Source: Gemmatimonadaceae bacterium (GTDB lineage Bacteria; Gemmatimonadota; Gemmatimonadetes; Gemmatimonadales; Gemmatimonadaceae). From it: a DNA stretch of 41,698 nt. A program made the position numbers and the translations under genes. The notes beneath the pieces were generated by a model. That model did no database searches. It was not told the origin of the DNA and saw only the letters and a list, made by a program, of their open reading frames with translations. The stretch spans positions 1 through 41,698 of the forward strand of contig JACCWE010000068.1 of NCBI GenBank assembly GCA_013697785.1, written 5' to 3'. Each line of letters opens with the position of its first letter. Position 1 is the first letter of the stretch. Positions 7,678 to 15,498 of this stretch are shown here, piece by piece.

Positions 7678-9086
7678 ACCACCTCGACGCGGAGCAGATT
7701 GGTTGTTCCCGGCACGTCGAAGGGAACGCCGGCGGTGACGAGCACGCGATCGCCGTGCTTGGCGAGCCCGCGCCGCTCGATCACCGAGCGCGCGTGCGCG
7801 AACATCTCCTCGTAGCTCGTAGCGCGCGGCACGAGCTCCGGGATCACGCCCCACACGAGCGCGAGCTGCCGGTACGTCCGTTCGACGTCCGTGAGCACGA
7901 GGATCGCGACCGCGGGCCGATGCGACGCGATGATGCGCGCGCTGAATCCGCTCTTGGTGAAAACGATGACGAGCGGTGCGCCGAGCGACTTCGCGGCTGC
8001 CGTCGTTGCCGCGGCGATCGCATCCTCGGTCGCGACGTGGCCGTCGACATCCCCGGGGACCTCGAAGTTCGAATGCGGCAGGGGGCGGCGCTCGATCTCC
8101 GTGATGATTCGCGTCATCGCCGCGACGGCGAGCTGCGGGTACGCGCCCGCGGCCGTCTCGGCCGAGAGCATTACCGCATCGGTGCCGTCGAGAATCGCAT
8201 TCGCCACGTCGCTCGCTTCGGCGCGCGTCGGACGCGGGTTCATCACCATCGACTCGAGCATCTGCGTTGCCGTGATCACCGGACGGCCGAGCGCGTTGCA
8301 GACGGCAATGATGCGCTTTTGCGCGATCGGCACTTCCTCGAAAGGCAGCTCGACTCCGAGGTCGCCGCGCGCGACCATGACGGCATCGGACGCCTCGACG
8401 ATGCTGCCGATCGCTGCGAGCGCGGTGTCCTTCTCGATCTTCGCGACGACGAGCATCCCGGCGGGGATGAGCAGCCGCAGTGACGAGATGTCCTCGGCGC
8501 GGCGCACGAAGGAGAGCGCGAGATAGTCGAGCTGCTGCGCGATGGCGAAGACGATGTCGGCGCGATCCTTGTCGGTGATCGACGGGGCGGAGACGGCGAC
8601 GCCGGGGAGATTGATTCCCTTGTGGCTCCGGAGGCGTCCGCCGTGCACGACGCGCGCGCGGACCTTCTTTCCGGTGACGTCGAGCACGACGAGGTCGATG
8701 AGACCGTCGTCCATGAGGATGCGGTCGCCGACGTGGACGTCGTGCGCGAGCGCCTCGTACGTGACCGGGACATCGCCGGCAGCCTCTTCGCCTTCGGGCG
8801 CGAGCACGATGTCATCGCCGGCCGCGAGCTCGAGCGGCTCGGCGAGATCGCCGATGCGAATGCGCGGGCCCTGCAGATCGCCGAGGATCGCGACGGGGCG
8901 CGAGAGCTGCGTCGCGAGCGCGCGTACGAGAGCGATCGTCGCCGCGTGCTCCTCGTGCGTGCCGTGCGAGAAGTTGATGCGCGCGACATCGAGTCCCGAC
9001 TGCATCAGCGACTTGATCATCGCTTCCGACGAGGACGCGGGACCGAGCGTGCACACGATCTTCGTGCGAGGAATCGGCGAGGCCAA
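7674..9086 (-). CDS. pyk: Pyruvate kinase
   Basis: Glycolytic enzyme converting phosphoenolpyruvate and ADP to pyruvate and ATP. With the start used here the protein has 470 residues, the normal length. RTKIVCTLGPASS lies at the N-terminus, followed by RINFSHG (36-42), the catalytic lysine region KIEK (216-219), ARGDLGVELP from 239 and TATQMLES (272-279). The C-terminal alpha/beta domain is complete. The TTG at 9086 is preferred because AGGA lies 7 nt upstream and it fits the family length; a TTG at 9149 would add 21 poorly conserved residues and has no ribosome binding site. The stop overlaps the next gene by 4 nt. Confidence 0.95.
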   Translation of the reverse strand: MASPIPRTKIVCTLGPASSSEAMIKSLMQSGLDVARINFSHGTHEEHAATIALVRALATQLSRPVAILGDLQGPRIRIGDLAEPLELAAGDDIVLAPEGEEAAGDVPVTYEALAHDVHVGDRILMDDGLIDLVVLDVTGKKVRARVVHGGRLRSHKGINLPGVAVSAPSITDKDRADIVFAIAQQLDYLALSFVRRAEDISSLRLLIPAGMLVVAKIEKDTALAAIGSIVEASDAVMVARGDLGVELPFEEVPIAQKRIIAVCNALGRPVITATQMLESMVMNPRPTRAEASDVANAILDGTDAVMLSAETAAGAYPQLAVAAMTRIITEIERRPLPHSNFEVPGDVDGHVATEDAIAAATTAAAKSLGAPLVIVFTKSGFSARIIASHRPAVAILVLTDVERTYRQLALVWGVIPELVPRATSYEEMFAHARSVIERRGLAKHGDRVLVTAGVPFDVPGTTNLLRVEVV

Positions 9087-9246
9087 AATCAAGTCCTGAA
9101 GAGAGTGAGCGAGTCGGGCAGATGTACGCGAGGCCGGTTCACGCGGCAAGAGATGCCGATTCGAATCGTGCCTTAACGACCACGAACGGCGGGCGTCTCA
9201 TCCGCAGATCACAGAGGTATTCACAAATCTAGCGGAGGATCACCAT

Positions 9247-10110
9247 ATGCCGATCGGACGTCGCAGTACTTCCCTTGCCACGCTCGCCGCAATCGCGGTT
9301 CTCGCGGGTGTAGTTGCGTGCAGCTCGGACTCCCCGGTTGCTCCCGGAACCACGGTTGCCGACAGCGAGATCGACCAGACCGTCGCCAGCGATGTTGGGG
9401 AAAGCTTCGCGGACAATGTCGGACAGTATCAGGAGAACGAGAGTTTTCAGGAGAACGACATGAGCGGCGGCTCATCCACCTTCATGGCCGGTCGCAGCGG
9501 CGTCAGCGCGGGCACCAACTCCCGCACCGTGACGTGCGGTGGTCCTGATGCGAGCGGCTGGTACTCGTGCAGTGCGTATACGGCTCGCGGCCTCACGATC
9601 ACGCGGCAGGTTCGCTTCTGGAGCGGCGGCAGCTACGCGCTCGGCTGGGGGACGGGGTCGGTCATCGACTCGACGAACCACCTCTGGTCGAAGAGCGGCT
9701 CGTTCGAAAGCGCGGTGAAGGCGGGGAAGGTGTTCTCGATCAACGAATCGGCGGCTGCATCGATGGTCGTGACGCACTCGACGCCGGCGCTGCACACGTG
9801 GAACGGCGCGGCGAGTGTGAGCGACAGCAGCACGTACGCGGTGAACAACGTCACTCGCATCTTCGCCTACACGGCGGCAGACACGGCCGTGGCACTCACC
9901 TTCACGATGCCGCGCTCGGCCAATCCGTACCCGGCGTCGGGGTCGCTCTCGCGAAATCTCACGCTTCACGTCACCGCAGGCGCCTTCGACAAGACGATCA
10001 CGCGATTCGCGAAGGTGACGTTCGACGGAAGCACGATCGCGGTGCTGCAGGTGGGTGCGCTGACGTGCAGTCTCGATCTCGTGGCGGGAGTTGTGTCGGG
10101 GTGCCACTAG
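9247..10110 (+). CDS. Putative secreted lipoprotein, unknown function
   Basis: 287 residues, not recognised. A basic N-terminus and hydrophobic stretch end in the lipobox VVAC with the cysteine at 25, so export and lipidation are expected. Residues 26-80 are a low-complexity acidic/Ser/Thr linker; the rest is beta-rich, Ser/Thr-rich and carries six further cysteines in the mature part (C99, C110 and later ones near TCSLD and SGCH), suggesting disulfides. GGAGG is placed 8 nt before the ATG. It is the only plus-strand gene in the first 25 kb and is bounded by pyruvate kinase (divergent) and transaldolase (convergent), so it is probably a single-gene transcript that ends in the palindromic terminator just downstream. 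Confidence 0.8.
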   Translation: MPIGRRSTSLATLAAIAVLAGVVACSSDSPVAPGTTVADSEIDQTVASDVGESFADNVGQYQENESFQENDMSGGSSTFMAGRSGVSAGTNSRTVTCGGPDASGWYSCSAYTARGLTITRQVRFWSGGSYALGWGTGSVIDSTNHLWSKSGSFESAVKAGKVFSINESAAASMVVTHSTPALHTWNGAASVSDSSTYAVNNVTRIFAYTAADTAVALTFTMPRSANPYPASGSLSRNLTLHVTAGAFDKTITRFAKVTFDGSTIAVLQVGALTCSLDLVAGVVSGCH

Positions 10111-10157
10111 GCTCTGTTCCGTGGTACTCGGCGTACACAGGCCGTTAACAGCTGGGT

Positions 10158-10262
10158 GAAACGACAAATATCGGACGAGAGCTAACGGACAAAAAACGGA
10201 CACTGCGTTACTCGCTCGCAGTCGTCCGTTTTTTGTCCGTCACATCGGTTATTTGTCGTTTC
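10158..10262. repeat. Nested 105-bp inverted repeat between convergent genes
   Basis: Outer arms GAAACGACAAATA (10158-10170) and TATTTGTCGTTTC (10250-10262) are a perfect 13-bp inverted repeat. Inner arms ACGGACAAAAAACGGAC (10185-10201) and GTCCGTTTTTTGTCCGT (10224-10240) pair perfectly over 17 bp and continue, after a one-base bulge, into ACTGCG / CGCAGT. The loop is nine bases (10208-10216). The spacers between outer and inner arms (14 and 9 bp) do not pair. The inner arm is itself an internal direct repeat of ACGGAC around six As. Confidence 0.9.
10191..10235. terminator. Bidirectional intrinsic terminator
   Basis: A GC-rich stem (CGGAC-ACTGCG with CGCAGT-C-GTCCG) is flanked by a run of six As on the left and six Ts on the right (10229-10234), so in either direction the hairpin is followed by a U-tract. 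It lies between the stop of the plus-strand lipoprotein gene and the stop of the minus-strand transaldolase gene and would terminate both. Confidence 0.85.
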
Positions 10263-10296
10263 TCAAGTTGCCTTTTACGACTCGCTCGGGTCGTGC

Positions 10297-11430
10297 CTAC
10301 GGCGCCGTGACCGTCGCGCCGAGGGTACGGCGCTTCGATTCGAGCCCCGCGATCAGCGTGTCGAAGGACTTCTCGAAGCTCGCCAGTCCTTCGCGGAGAA
10401 GCGTGTCGGTGATGGCCGTGAGCGGGACACCGAATTTTTCGAGATCGGCCACGAGCGTTCGCTCGGCGTCGATGTTCGTGTCGACCGTGCGCGCCGTTTC
10501 GCCGTGGTCGGCGAAGGCGGTGATCGTTCCCGGGGGCATCGTGTTCACCGTATCGGGGCCGATCAAATCCTCGACGTACACCACATCGCGATACGCCGGA
10601 TTCTTCGCGCTCGTGCTCGCCCAGAGCGGCCGCTGCACGCGCGCCCCGCGCGAGGAGAGCGCCTCCCATCGCGCGCCGGAAAATTTCTCGCGGAAGAGCG
10701 CGTAGGCCAGCTTCGCATTCGCCACCGCGACGCGCCCGCGGAAGGCATTCGCCTCGTCGGCGCGCGACGGAGTCGCCGCGACGATCGCATCGAGGCGCTT
10801 CTCCGCCTCGGTATCCACGCGGCTCACGAAGAACGACGCGACCGATGCGATCGCGCTGAGCGGGAGCCCGCGCTTGGCGCGCTCCTCGAGCGCCGAGATG
10901 TAGGACTCGATCACCGCCGCGTACGCATCGACCGCAAAGAGGAGCGTGATGTTCACGTTGATCCCGTCGGCCAGCAGGCGGCGCGCGGCCGCCGCGCCCT
11001 CGGAGGTGCCCGGCACCTTGATCATCACGTTCGGCCGCTTCACCACTGCCCACAGTCTGCGCGCCTCGGCGATCGTGTCATCAACGCTGTGCGCGGTGCC
11101 CGGCGATACCTCGATCGAGACGTAGCCGTCGATTCCCATGCTCTTCTCGTGCACCGAGCGGAAGACGTCGCAGGCGGCGCGGACGTCGTCCGTCTCGACC
11201 AGCTCGAACAGCTCCCACGCGCTCAGCTCGGGCGATGCACCCGCGAGCTGCGAATCGTAAGCATGCCCCTCCGCGAGCGCCTTCTCGAAGATCGTCGGAT
11301 TCGAGGTCATCCCCGTGAGCGAGTCGCGATCGATGCGACGTGCGAGCTCGCCGCTCCGGAGCAGCGAGCGATCGATGAAGTCGAGCCAGATGGACTGGCC
11401 CGCGTCGTGGAGCTGCTTGAGACGATCCAT
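10297..11430 (-). CDS. tal: Transaldolase
   Basis: Pentose phosphate pathway enzyme moving a dihydroxyacetone unit between sedoheptulose 7-phosphate and erythrose/glyceraldehyde phosphates. 377 residues, the longer bacterial type. N-terminal MDRLKQLHDAGQSIWLDFI, then DSLTGMTSNPTIFEKAL, ending in the Schiff-base lysine within NVMIKVPGTSEG and NVNITLLFAVDAY. ATG at 11430 matches the family N-terminus; the open frame upstream encodes unrelated arginine/serine-rich sequence and overlaps the neighbouring gene, so it was excluded. The gene ends at the bidirectional terminator. Confidence 0.95.
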   Translation of the reverse strand: MDRLKQLHDAGQSIWLDFIDRSLLRSGELARRIDRDSLTGMTSNPTIFEKALAEGHAYDSQLAGASPELSAWELFELVETDDVRAACDVFRSVHEKSMGIDGYVSIEVSPGTAHSVDDTIAEARRLWAVVKRPNVMIKVPGTSEGAAAARRLLADGINVNITLLFAVDAYAAVIESYISALEERAKRGLPLSAIASVASFFVSRVDTEAEKRLDAIVAATPSRADEANAFRGRVAVANAKLAYALFREKFSGARWEALSSRGARVQRPLWASTSAKNPAYRDVVYVEDLIGPDTVNTMPPGTITAFADHGETARTVDTNIDAERTLVADLEKFGVPLTAITDTLLREGLASFEKSFDTLIAGLESKRRTLGATVTAP

Positions 11431-11503
11431 GCTCGCGCCGGAAGAGAGGGAGGCCGAAAGATAGCGCGGCCCATCCCGGGCGAGCCAGACTTGCGAAGCG
11501 GCG

Positions 11504-11890
11504 CTACGCGCGACCGAGCGGCTGGAAGGTGCCGATCGAGTCCGAAGGCTCGAGGAAGGGATCGACACCATCGCAGGCGAGCCAGGCGTGCGCCTCGAGC
11601 GCACCCTCCCCGCTGCGCCGCACTCCGATCACGACGCTGGCGTCGCGCCCGCCGCGGCGCAGCAAATAGGCGAGCACTGCCGCGCGGCGCAGGCAGCTGT
11701 GGCGCCAGATCCAGGGCGCGCGATGGAGAATCCGATCGACGTTGAAGGCCAGCAGCGAAGGCGCCACGCTCTCACCGCCCGCAGAAATGCGCGAGAGCCA
11801 CGCGAACGATCGTTTGGCCGAAAGGAGCTCGAGAGCGCATGGAACGACCACGCACGCGGATACGATCTCGAGCTTGGTACGCAGCCGCAC
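11504..11890 (-). CDS. Lasso-peptide B2-type transglutaminase-like protein (orphan)
   Basis: 128 residues matching the C-terminal, cysteine-protease half of lasso peptide biosynthesis B proteins (McjB-like, transglutaminase-like core). The catalytic cysteine block SCLRRAAVLAYLLRRGG has C66, then IGVRRSGEGALEAHAWL gives H101, with a candidate aspartate at D107 or D110. A hydrophobic N-terminal stretch precedes it. In lasso clusters this enzyme removes the leader peptide with help from a B1 (PqqD-like) protein and an asparagine-synthetase-like cyclase; none of these, nor a recognisable precursor, is seen in the window, so the substrate is unknown. The GTG at 11890 is the best available start. 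It lies 44 bp after the sulfocyanin gene and 73 bp before transaldolase. Confidence 0.78.
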   Translation of the reverse strand: MRLRTKLEIVSACVVVPCALELLSAKRSFAWLSRISAGGESVAPSLLAFNVDRILHRAPWIWRHSCLRRAAVLAYLLRRGGRDASVVIGVRRSGEGALEAHAWLACDGVDPFLEPSDSIGTFQPLGRA

Positions 11891-11934
11891 GCTAGCGAGC
11901 GCTCGAGACGCTCATAGCGCGCGGCTGCCGTGCA

Positions 11935-12546
11935 TCACTTGGTGGCGTACGCCGGAACCTTCGCGTCTGCCGAGACCGTGAAGCGAATCCACATCCCGCT
12001 CGGCGCATGCCCCGGAACGCCGCACGCGATGACATAGTCCCCGGCCGGCGACGCCTTGAACGTCGTCGCGTCGGTCTTGCCGGTCGAGAGCCCACCGCCG
12101 ACATCGGCGGTGTACGCGCGCGGGATCGCGGGATCCTGCGGCTGCGCGGGGAACGGCATCTTGTTGGGAAGTACGATCGCCGAGTGCGGAATCGCATCTT
12201 CGTTCGTGAAGAGCCAGCTCACCGACCAGCCCACGGGAACGGTGATCGTCGCGTTGCCGCTGAAGCCGCCGTTGAAGTTCATCCCGCCGTTGTTCGAGCC
12301 GTGCGCGGCATTGAGCTTGAGCTTGACTGTCTTTGCCGCGGCGTCGTACGACATGAACTCGTTGACCGTGACGTCCGACGACGGCGCTGCGGGCGCGGCC
12401 GCGACGGTCGCCGGCTTCGGCGCGTGCGTAGCGGGCCTGGACGCGTTGACGTGCTTCTTGGGAGTGACGCCGCCGGAGCCCTGCGCACCGATCGCCGTGC
12501 TCACGAGAAGTGCCGCGCCTACGACTGTCGCACGAATTGCCTGCAT
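11935..12546 (-). CDS. Sulfocyanin-like blue copper protein
   Basis: 203-residue exported type-1 copper electron carrier. A signal peptide (1 to about 21, ending STAIGAQG) is followed by a Pro/Ala linker to about 57 and a cupredoxin domain. The copper ligands are H121 in IPHSAIVL, then C175, H180 and M185 in the ACGVPGHAPSGMW block, spaced C-x4-H-x4-M. The MNFNGGFSG segment before the first ligand is typical of sulfocyanin rather than plastocyanin. Sulfocyanins are thought to pass electrons to terminal heme-copper oxidases; SCO and CtaG homologues upstream support a respiratory role here. GGAG lies 5 nt before the ATG, and a possible promoter lies upstream. Confidence 0.88.
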   Translation of the reverse strand: MQAIRATVVGAALLVSTAIGAQGSGGVTPKKHVNASRPATHAPKPATVAAAPAAPSSDVTVNEFMSYDAAAKTVKLKLNAAHGSNNGGMNFNGGFSGNATITVPVGWSVSWLFTNEDAIPHSAIVLPNKMPFPAQPQDPAIPRAYTADVGGGLSTGKTDATTFKASPAGDYVIACGVPGHAPSGMWIRFTVSADAKVPAYATK

Positions 12547-12579
12547 GTCATCTCCGCCGGAAAGTTGGGTGTCCCTTTG

Positions 12580-12608
12580 AATATAGGAATACCCCGGGAA
12601 GAGCGGAA
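12580..12608 (-). promoter_or_regulatory. Possible promoter of the sulfocyanin gene
   Basis: TATATT (-10, 12580-12585), identical to the SRP RNA -10, lies 17 nt from a weak -35 TTCCGC (12603-12608). It is about 34 bp before the sulfocyanin ATG. The -35 matches the consensus at only a few positions. Confidence 0.4.
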
Positions 12609-12647
12609 CGATCGTGCCAGCGCGTGCTCGAAATGCGGTGCGGGACC

Positions 12648-14594
12648 CTACTCGGGCTTCACGCGTTTGAGCGAGTCCAGCGACGCGGTAAGCGAGTCCA
12701 TGTGCCGCTTGCGAGCGTCGATCTCGGCGTGGATCGCTCGCAGCTCCTCGAGGAATTGCGCGTTGTTCGCGGGGGGCGCGGCCGCGGGTGCGGCGGTCAC
12801 CGCGGCGGGCGGTGGACTCGCCGACGTTGACGGTGCGCTGCTCTGCGTGATCGGTGCCTGCGCGATGGGTGGTGCGACTACCGGGTCGCTCGTCATCGGG
12901 TCGCGCGTGACCGGCGTCGCGCGCACGTGCTCCGCCACCGAGATCGAGCGCCGCTCCGGGCGCGGCGTCTGGCGCTTCGGCGTTGGCGTTGACTTCAGCG
13001 CGACGTGCGCGGCCTGCGCGTTCTCGTGCGCGGGCATCGGCGAGAGGCGCGATGACCCTGGTGGCGGTGCGGCGACTGAGCCGCCGTCCTCGTGCTGCGG
13101 CGCACTGTCGACACGCGATGTGGTCGCGACGACAACCGGGTCGTTCCCGCGCGGCGGGCGCACGATCGGCGTCGTGTCGCGCGCCGCTGGCGGGGAGGCG
13201 ACCGCGACAGTCAACGCGGTATCGGCGCGCGCGGCCACTACCGGAGCGGCGAGCGGTGCGCCCGAGCGCTCGATCCCGCTCACGGTGAGCGCGCTCGTGA
13301 GCACCGCAACGAGCAGGCTGCTCGCCAGCATGAGCCCCGCCAGCAGCCAGCGATCGGTGGCGGCGAGCCCCGAGCGCTGCAGCGCGGGAGTCCGGGGCCC
13401 CGTCATCCCCTCATGCGACGCGCGACGCGCGACCCAGGCGTTCGGACGCGCCGACGTGATCTCATCGCGCGGCGACTCGATCTCGACGCGCGCACCGGTG
13501 ATCTCGGTGGAGGCAGAGGTACGCGGGGAATCCGACGGTGGTCGCACTGCGTGTTTGAGCTCCTGCGTCGTGCGCGGGCGAACCGGGGCGACACGCTCGC
13601 GGCGCGCATGCTGTCGCGCGGCCATGTACGCGCGGGGCAGCGCCGCCTTTCGCTGGAGCGCGCGGCGCGGTGCGGTGCGCGACGTCGACTGCAAAATCGA
13701 GCCGGTGTGTACCTCGGGGTGCATCGCGAGTGCCGCGGGCAGCGCCGCCAGAAAGTCGTTCCAGGTGACGTCGGTGGCGTGGCCGTCGGCCGCGGTCGCG
13801 GTCGACACCTCGACGCGGATTGCCGCATCGATGATCTCGCTGTCGGCGCGCGGCGGCTCCATTGCGACAACTGCCTTGCGCGCATCCTGAGCGCTCGAGC
13901 CGCCGACCGCGCCGGCGCATGCGCAGCCGAGATGCGGCGCGAAGTCGATGAGCGTGTTGCCGCGCGTCGTCGTCTGGCTCGCGAGACTCGCGAGTGCGTC
14001 GCCGGCGTGCACGTCGACGAGCGTTCGCTTGGGCCACTGCGCGGCGAGCCACTGCGGCGACGGAACTCCGCCGGGAATCGAGTAGAAGCGGCGGCGATCG
14101 TGCGCGGCGTGCGCTCCGAGATCGGGGCGCTGCGTGGCGGGCATGATCCCGCGCTTCGCGAGGTTGGCGAGCAGCTCGTGCGGTGAGAGGCGCTCGTCGA
14201 TCGTCGCATCATCGGCGCCCGGGCAATCGCCGACGTACGTGATCCGGAGTTCGTCGCCGGGGAACAGTGCGCGCAGGTAGCGCGCGACGGCAACGGGCGG
14301 AGAGATGAGCGGAACGATGAAGCGACGGAGCTCGGTCGCTCCCCGAAGCTGCTCGGCGACGAGGGGGCAGGCGCAGAAGATGGCGGGTCCCGTGCGGCTC
14401 TCGAGCTGTTCGAGGCAGCCCGCGGCAATCAGCTCATCGCCCCACGTCGCCGGAAACACCTCGGCGAAGCCGCCCGCGAAACACGCGTTGGCGAGCTGCG
14501 TTGGCGTTGACGGGAGCGCGACAAGAAGCGCGTCGGCGCCCAGGATTGCTACGGAACGCGACGTCGGTTCGGCTGCCGTTGCTGGGTCGGACAT
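12648..14594 (-). CDS. Membrane protein with an [FeFe]-hydrogenase-like N-terminal domain
   Basis: 648 residues in an unusual layout. Residues about 14-245 follow the C-terminal (H-cluster) domain of [FeFe]-hydrogenase-like proteins: GGFAEVFPATWGDEL, then FCACP (C74, C76), SPPVAVARYLRALF, VGDCPGADD (C124), the DERLSPHELLANLAKRGI block, YSIPGG and HLGCACAGAVGG (C224, C226). The lysine/glutamate of the hydrogenase MPCxxKxxE motif is absent and the third motif is CxC rather than CxxxC, so hydrogen catalysis is unlikely; an iron-sulfur cluster for redox sensing is plausible. A linker leads to one membrane helix at about 416-440, a long Pro/Ala/Thr-rich segment and a final charged coiled coil (about 605-645). 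It sits between ctaG-like and sulfocyanin genes, suggesting a link to respiratory chain assembly or redox state. Confidence 0.75.
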   Translation of the reverse strand: MSDPATAAEPTSRSVAILGADALLVALPSTPTQLANACFAGGFAEVFPATWGDELIAAGCLEQLESRTGPAIFCACPLVAEQLRGATELRRFIVPLISPPVAVARYLRALFPGDELRITYVGDCPGADDATIDERLSPHELLANLAKRGIMPATQRPDLGAHAAHDRRRFYSIPGGVPSPQWLAAQWPKRTLVDVHAGDALASLASQTTTRGNTLIDFAPHLGCACAGAVGGSSAQDARKAVVAMEPPRADSEIIDAAIRVEVSTATAADGHATDVTWNDFLAALPAALAMHPEVHTGSILQSTSRTAPRRALQRKAALPRAYMAARQHARRERVAPVRPRTTQELKHAVRPPSDSPRTSASTEITGARVEIESPRDEITSARPNAWVARRASHEGMTGPRTPALQRSGLAATDRWLLAGLMLASSLLVAVLTSALTVSGIERSGAPLAAPVVAARADTALTVAVASPPAARDTTPIVRPPRGNDPVVVATTSRVDSAPQHEDGGSVAAPPPGSSRLSPMPAHENAQAAHVALKSTPTPKRQTPRPERRSISVAEHVRATPVTRDPMTSDPVVAPPIAQAPITQSSAPSTSASPPPAAVTAAPAAAPPANNAQFLEELRAIHAEIDARKRHMDSLTASLDSLKRVKPE

Positions 14595-14675
14595 TTGGGC
14601 CCGTGGTCGAGGCGCTCCTGACCTCCGGAGTCGCTGTATATCGACGAATGGCCGTCACGCCGCGTTACGAAATTC

Positions 14676-15494
14676 TCACGCTTCTGGCTGCGGCTCCGCG
14701 AACCAGCGGAAGAAGAGCACGGAGATCACCGCGAGCACGTACGTCCCACCTATTGTGAGCAGAAGCCCACCCGCGACTTGTTGATCTTCCAGGGCAGACA
14801 ATCGGGTGACTCGGGGGGCAAGCTCATAGATGCCGTAGGCGGGGAATTCGGCGAGCAGCAGCCACATCGAGAGGTAGAGGTGGGCCTGCGTTCCCGCAAA
14901 GAGGTAGAGCATGCGCATCGGTGGTCCGAAGCGCTCGCGGAGCGGAACGTCGATCACCACCGGCCACCAGAATGTGAGTCCCGATAAGAACCACGCGAGA
15001 TCGAGCGCGAAGGCGCCGAGCTGCGAGCGCATGAGCGTGTCGACGACACCGGGTGCGTGCGTCGCCAGCATCACGATGGTGAAGGCGAGCATTGCGAACA
15101 GCGGCGTCGTAACCGCGGTGATGATCTTCGCCGCGATGCCATTTCGAGCGAGAAACGCCCGGATGCGATTACCGTCGATACCGCGAAGGAGCAGCGGCGG
15201 CGCGATCATCGCGAGGGCGAGAAACTGCGCAGCGTGGACGCTCGAGAGGTAGCCGGTGCCAAGTGGGCCGCCGGGCCAGTCGAGCGAGGCCCAGACGAGC
15301 GCGACACCGATCCATCCGCCCACGCGACGGCCCTCGCTCACCGCATTCGGGTGCGAAGTGCTTTCACCGTTCGGTCGCGACCAGCGAGCGTACGCCGCGC
15401 CGAGAGCGAGTACCGCGATCCACACACCCGGATATGCCTGCCAGCTCCAGCGCCACGGTATGCCGCGGGCCGAGCACCACCACTGCACGCTCAT
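14676..15494 (-). CDS. ctaG: CtaG (caa3-type) cytochrome c oxidase assembly factor
   Basis: 272-residue integral membrane protein with about seven hydrophobic segments. It matches the CtaG_Caa3 family, which aids copper delivery or assembly of heme-copper oxidases in bacteria such as Bacillus. Features seen include SVHAAQFLALAMIAPPLLLRG, the LDLAWFLSGLTFWWPV segment and GTQAHLYLSMWLLL. The ATG at 15494 is 4 bp after the SCO gene stop, so the two are almost certainly cotranscribed. No oxidase subunit genes are in the window. Confidence 0.85.
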   Translation of the reverse strand: MSVQWWCSARGIPWRWSWQAYPGVWIAVLALGAAYARWSRPNGESTSHPNAVSEGRRVGGWIGVALVWASLDWPGGPLGTGYLSSVHAAQFLALAMIAPPLLLRGIDGNRIRAFLARNGIAAKIITAVTTPLFAMLAFTIVMLATHAPGVVDTLMRSQLGAFALDLAWFLSGLTFWWPVVIDVPLRERFGPPMRMLYLFAGTQAHLYLSMWLLLAEFPAYGIYELAPRVTRLSALEDQQVAGGLLLTIGGTYVLAVISVLFFRWFAEPQPEA

Positions 15495-15498
15495 GCGC

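Noticed and set aside
6052-7815. A 587-codon plus-strand frame.
   Set aside because: It lies opposite the aldolase, PhnP-like and pyruvate kinase genes; the translation has no recognisable domain.
9086-9246. A T-loop-like TTCGAAT sequence suggested a tRNA near 9160.
   Set aside because: Neither strand gives a T-stem or an acceptor/anticodon arrangement around it.
11504-12546. A complete lasso peptide biosynthesis cluster around the B2-type gene.
   Set aside because: No precursor, B1/RRE protein or asparagine-synthetase-like cyclase could be found on either side.
12007-13890. A 627-codon plus-strand frame.
   Set aside because: It is antisense to the sulfocyanin and hydrogenase-like genes, both with clear motifs, and its product is low-complexity.
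12648-14594. A functional hydrogenase.
   Set aside because: No maturases, no accessory iron-sulfur domains, and the L2 and L3 motifs lack key residues.
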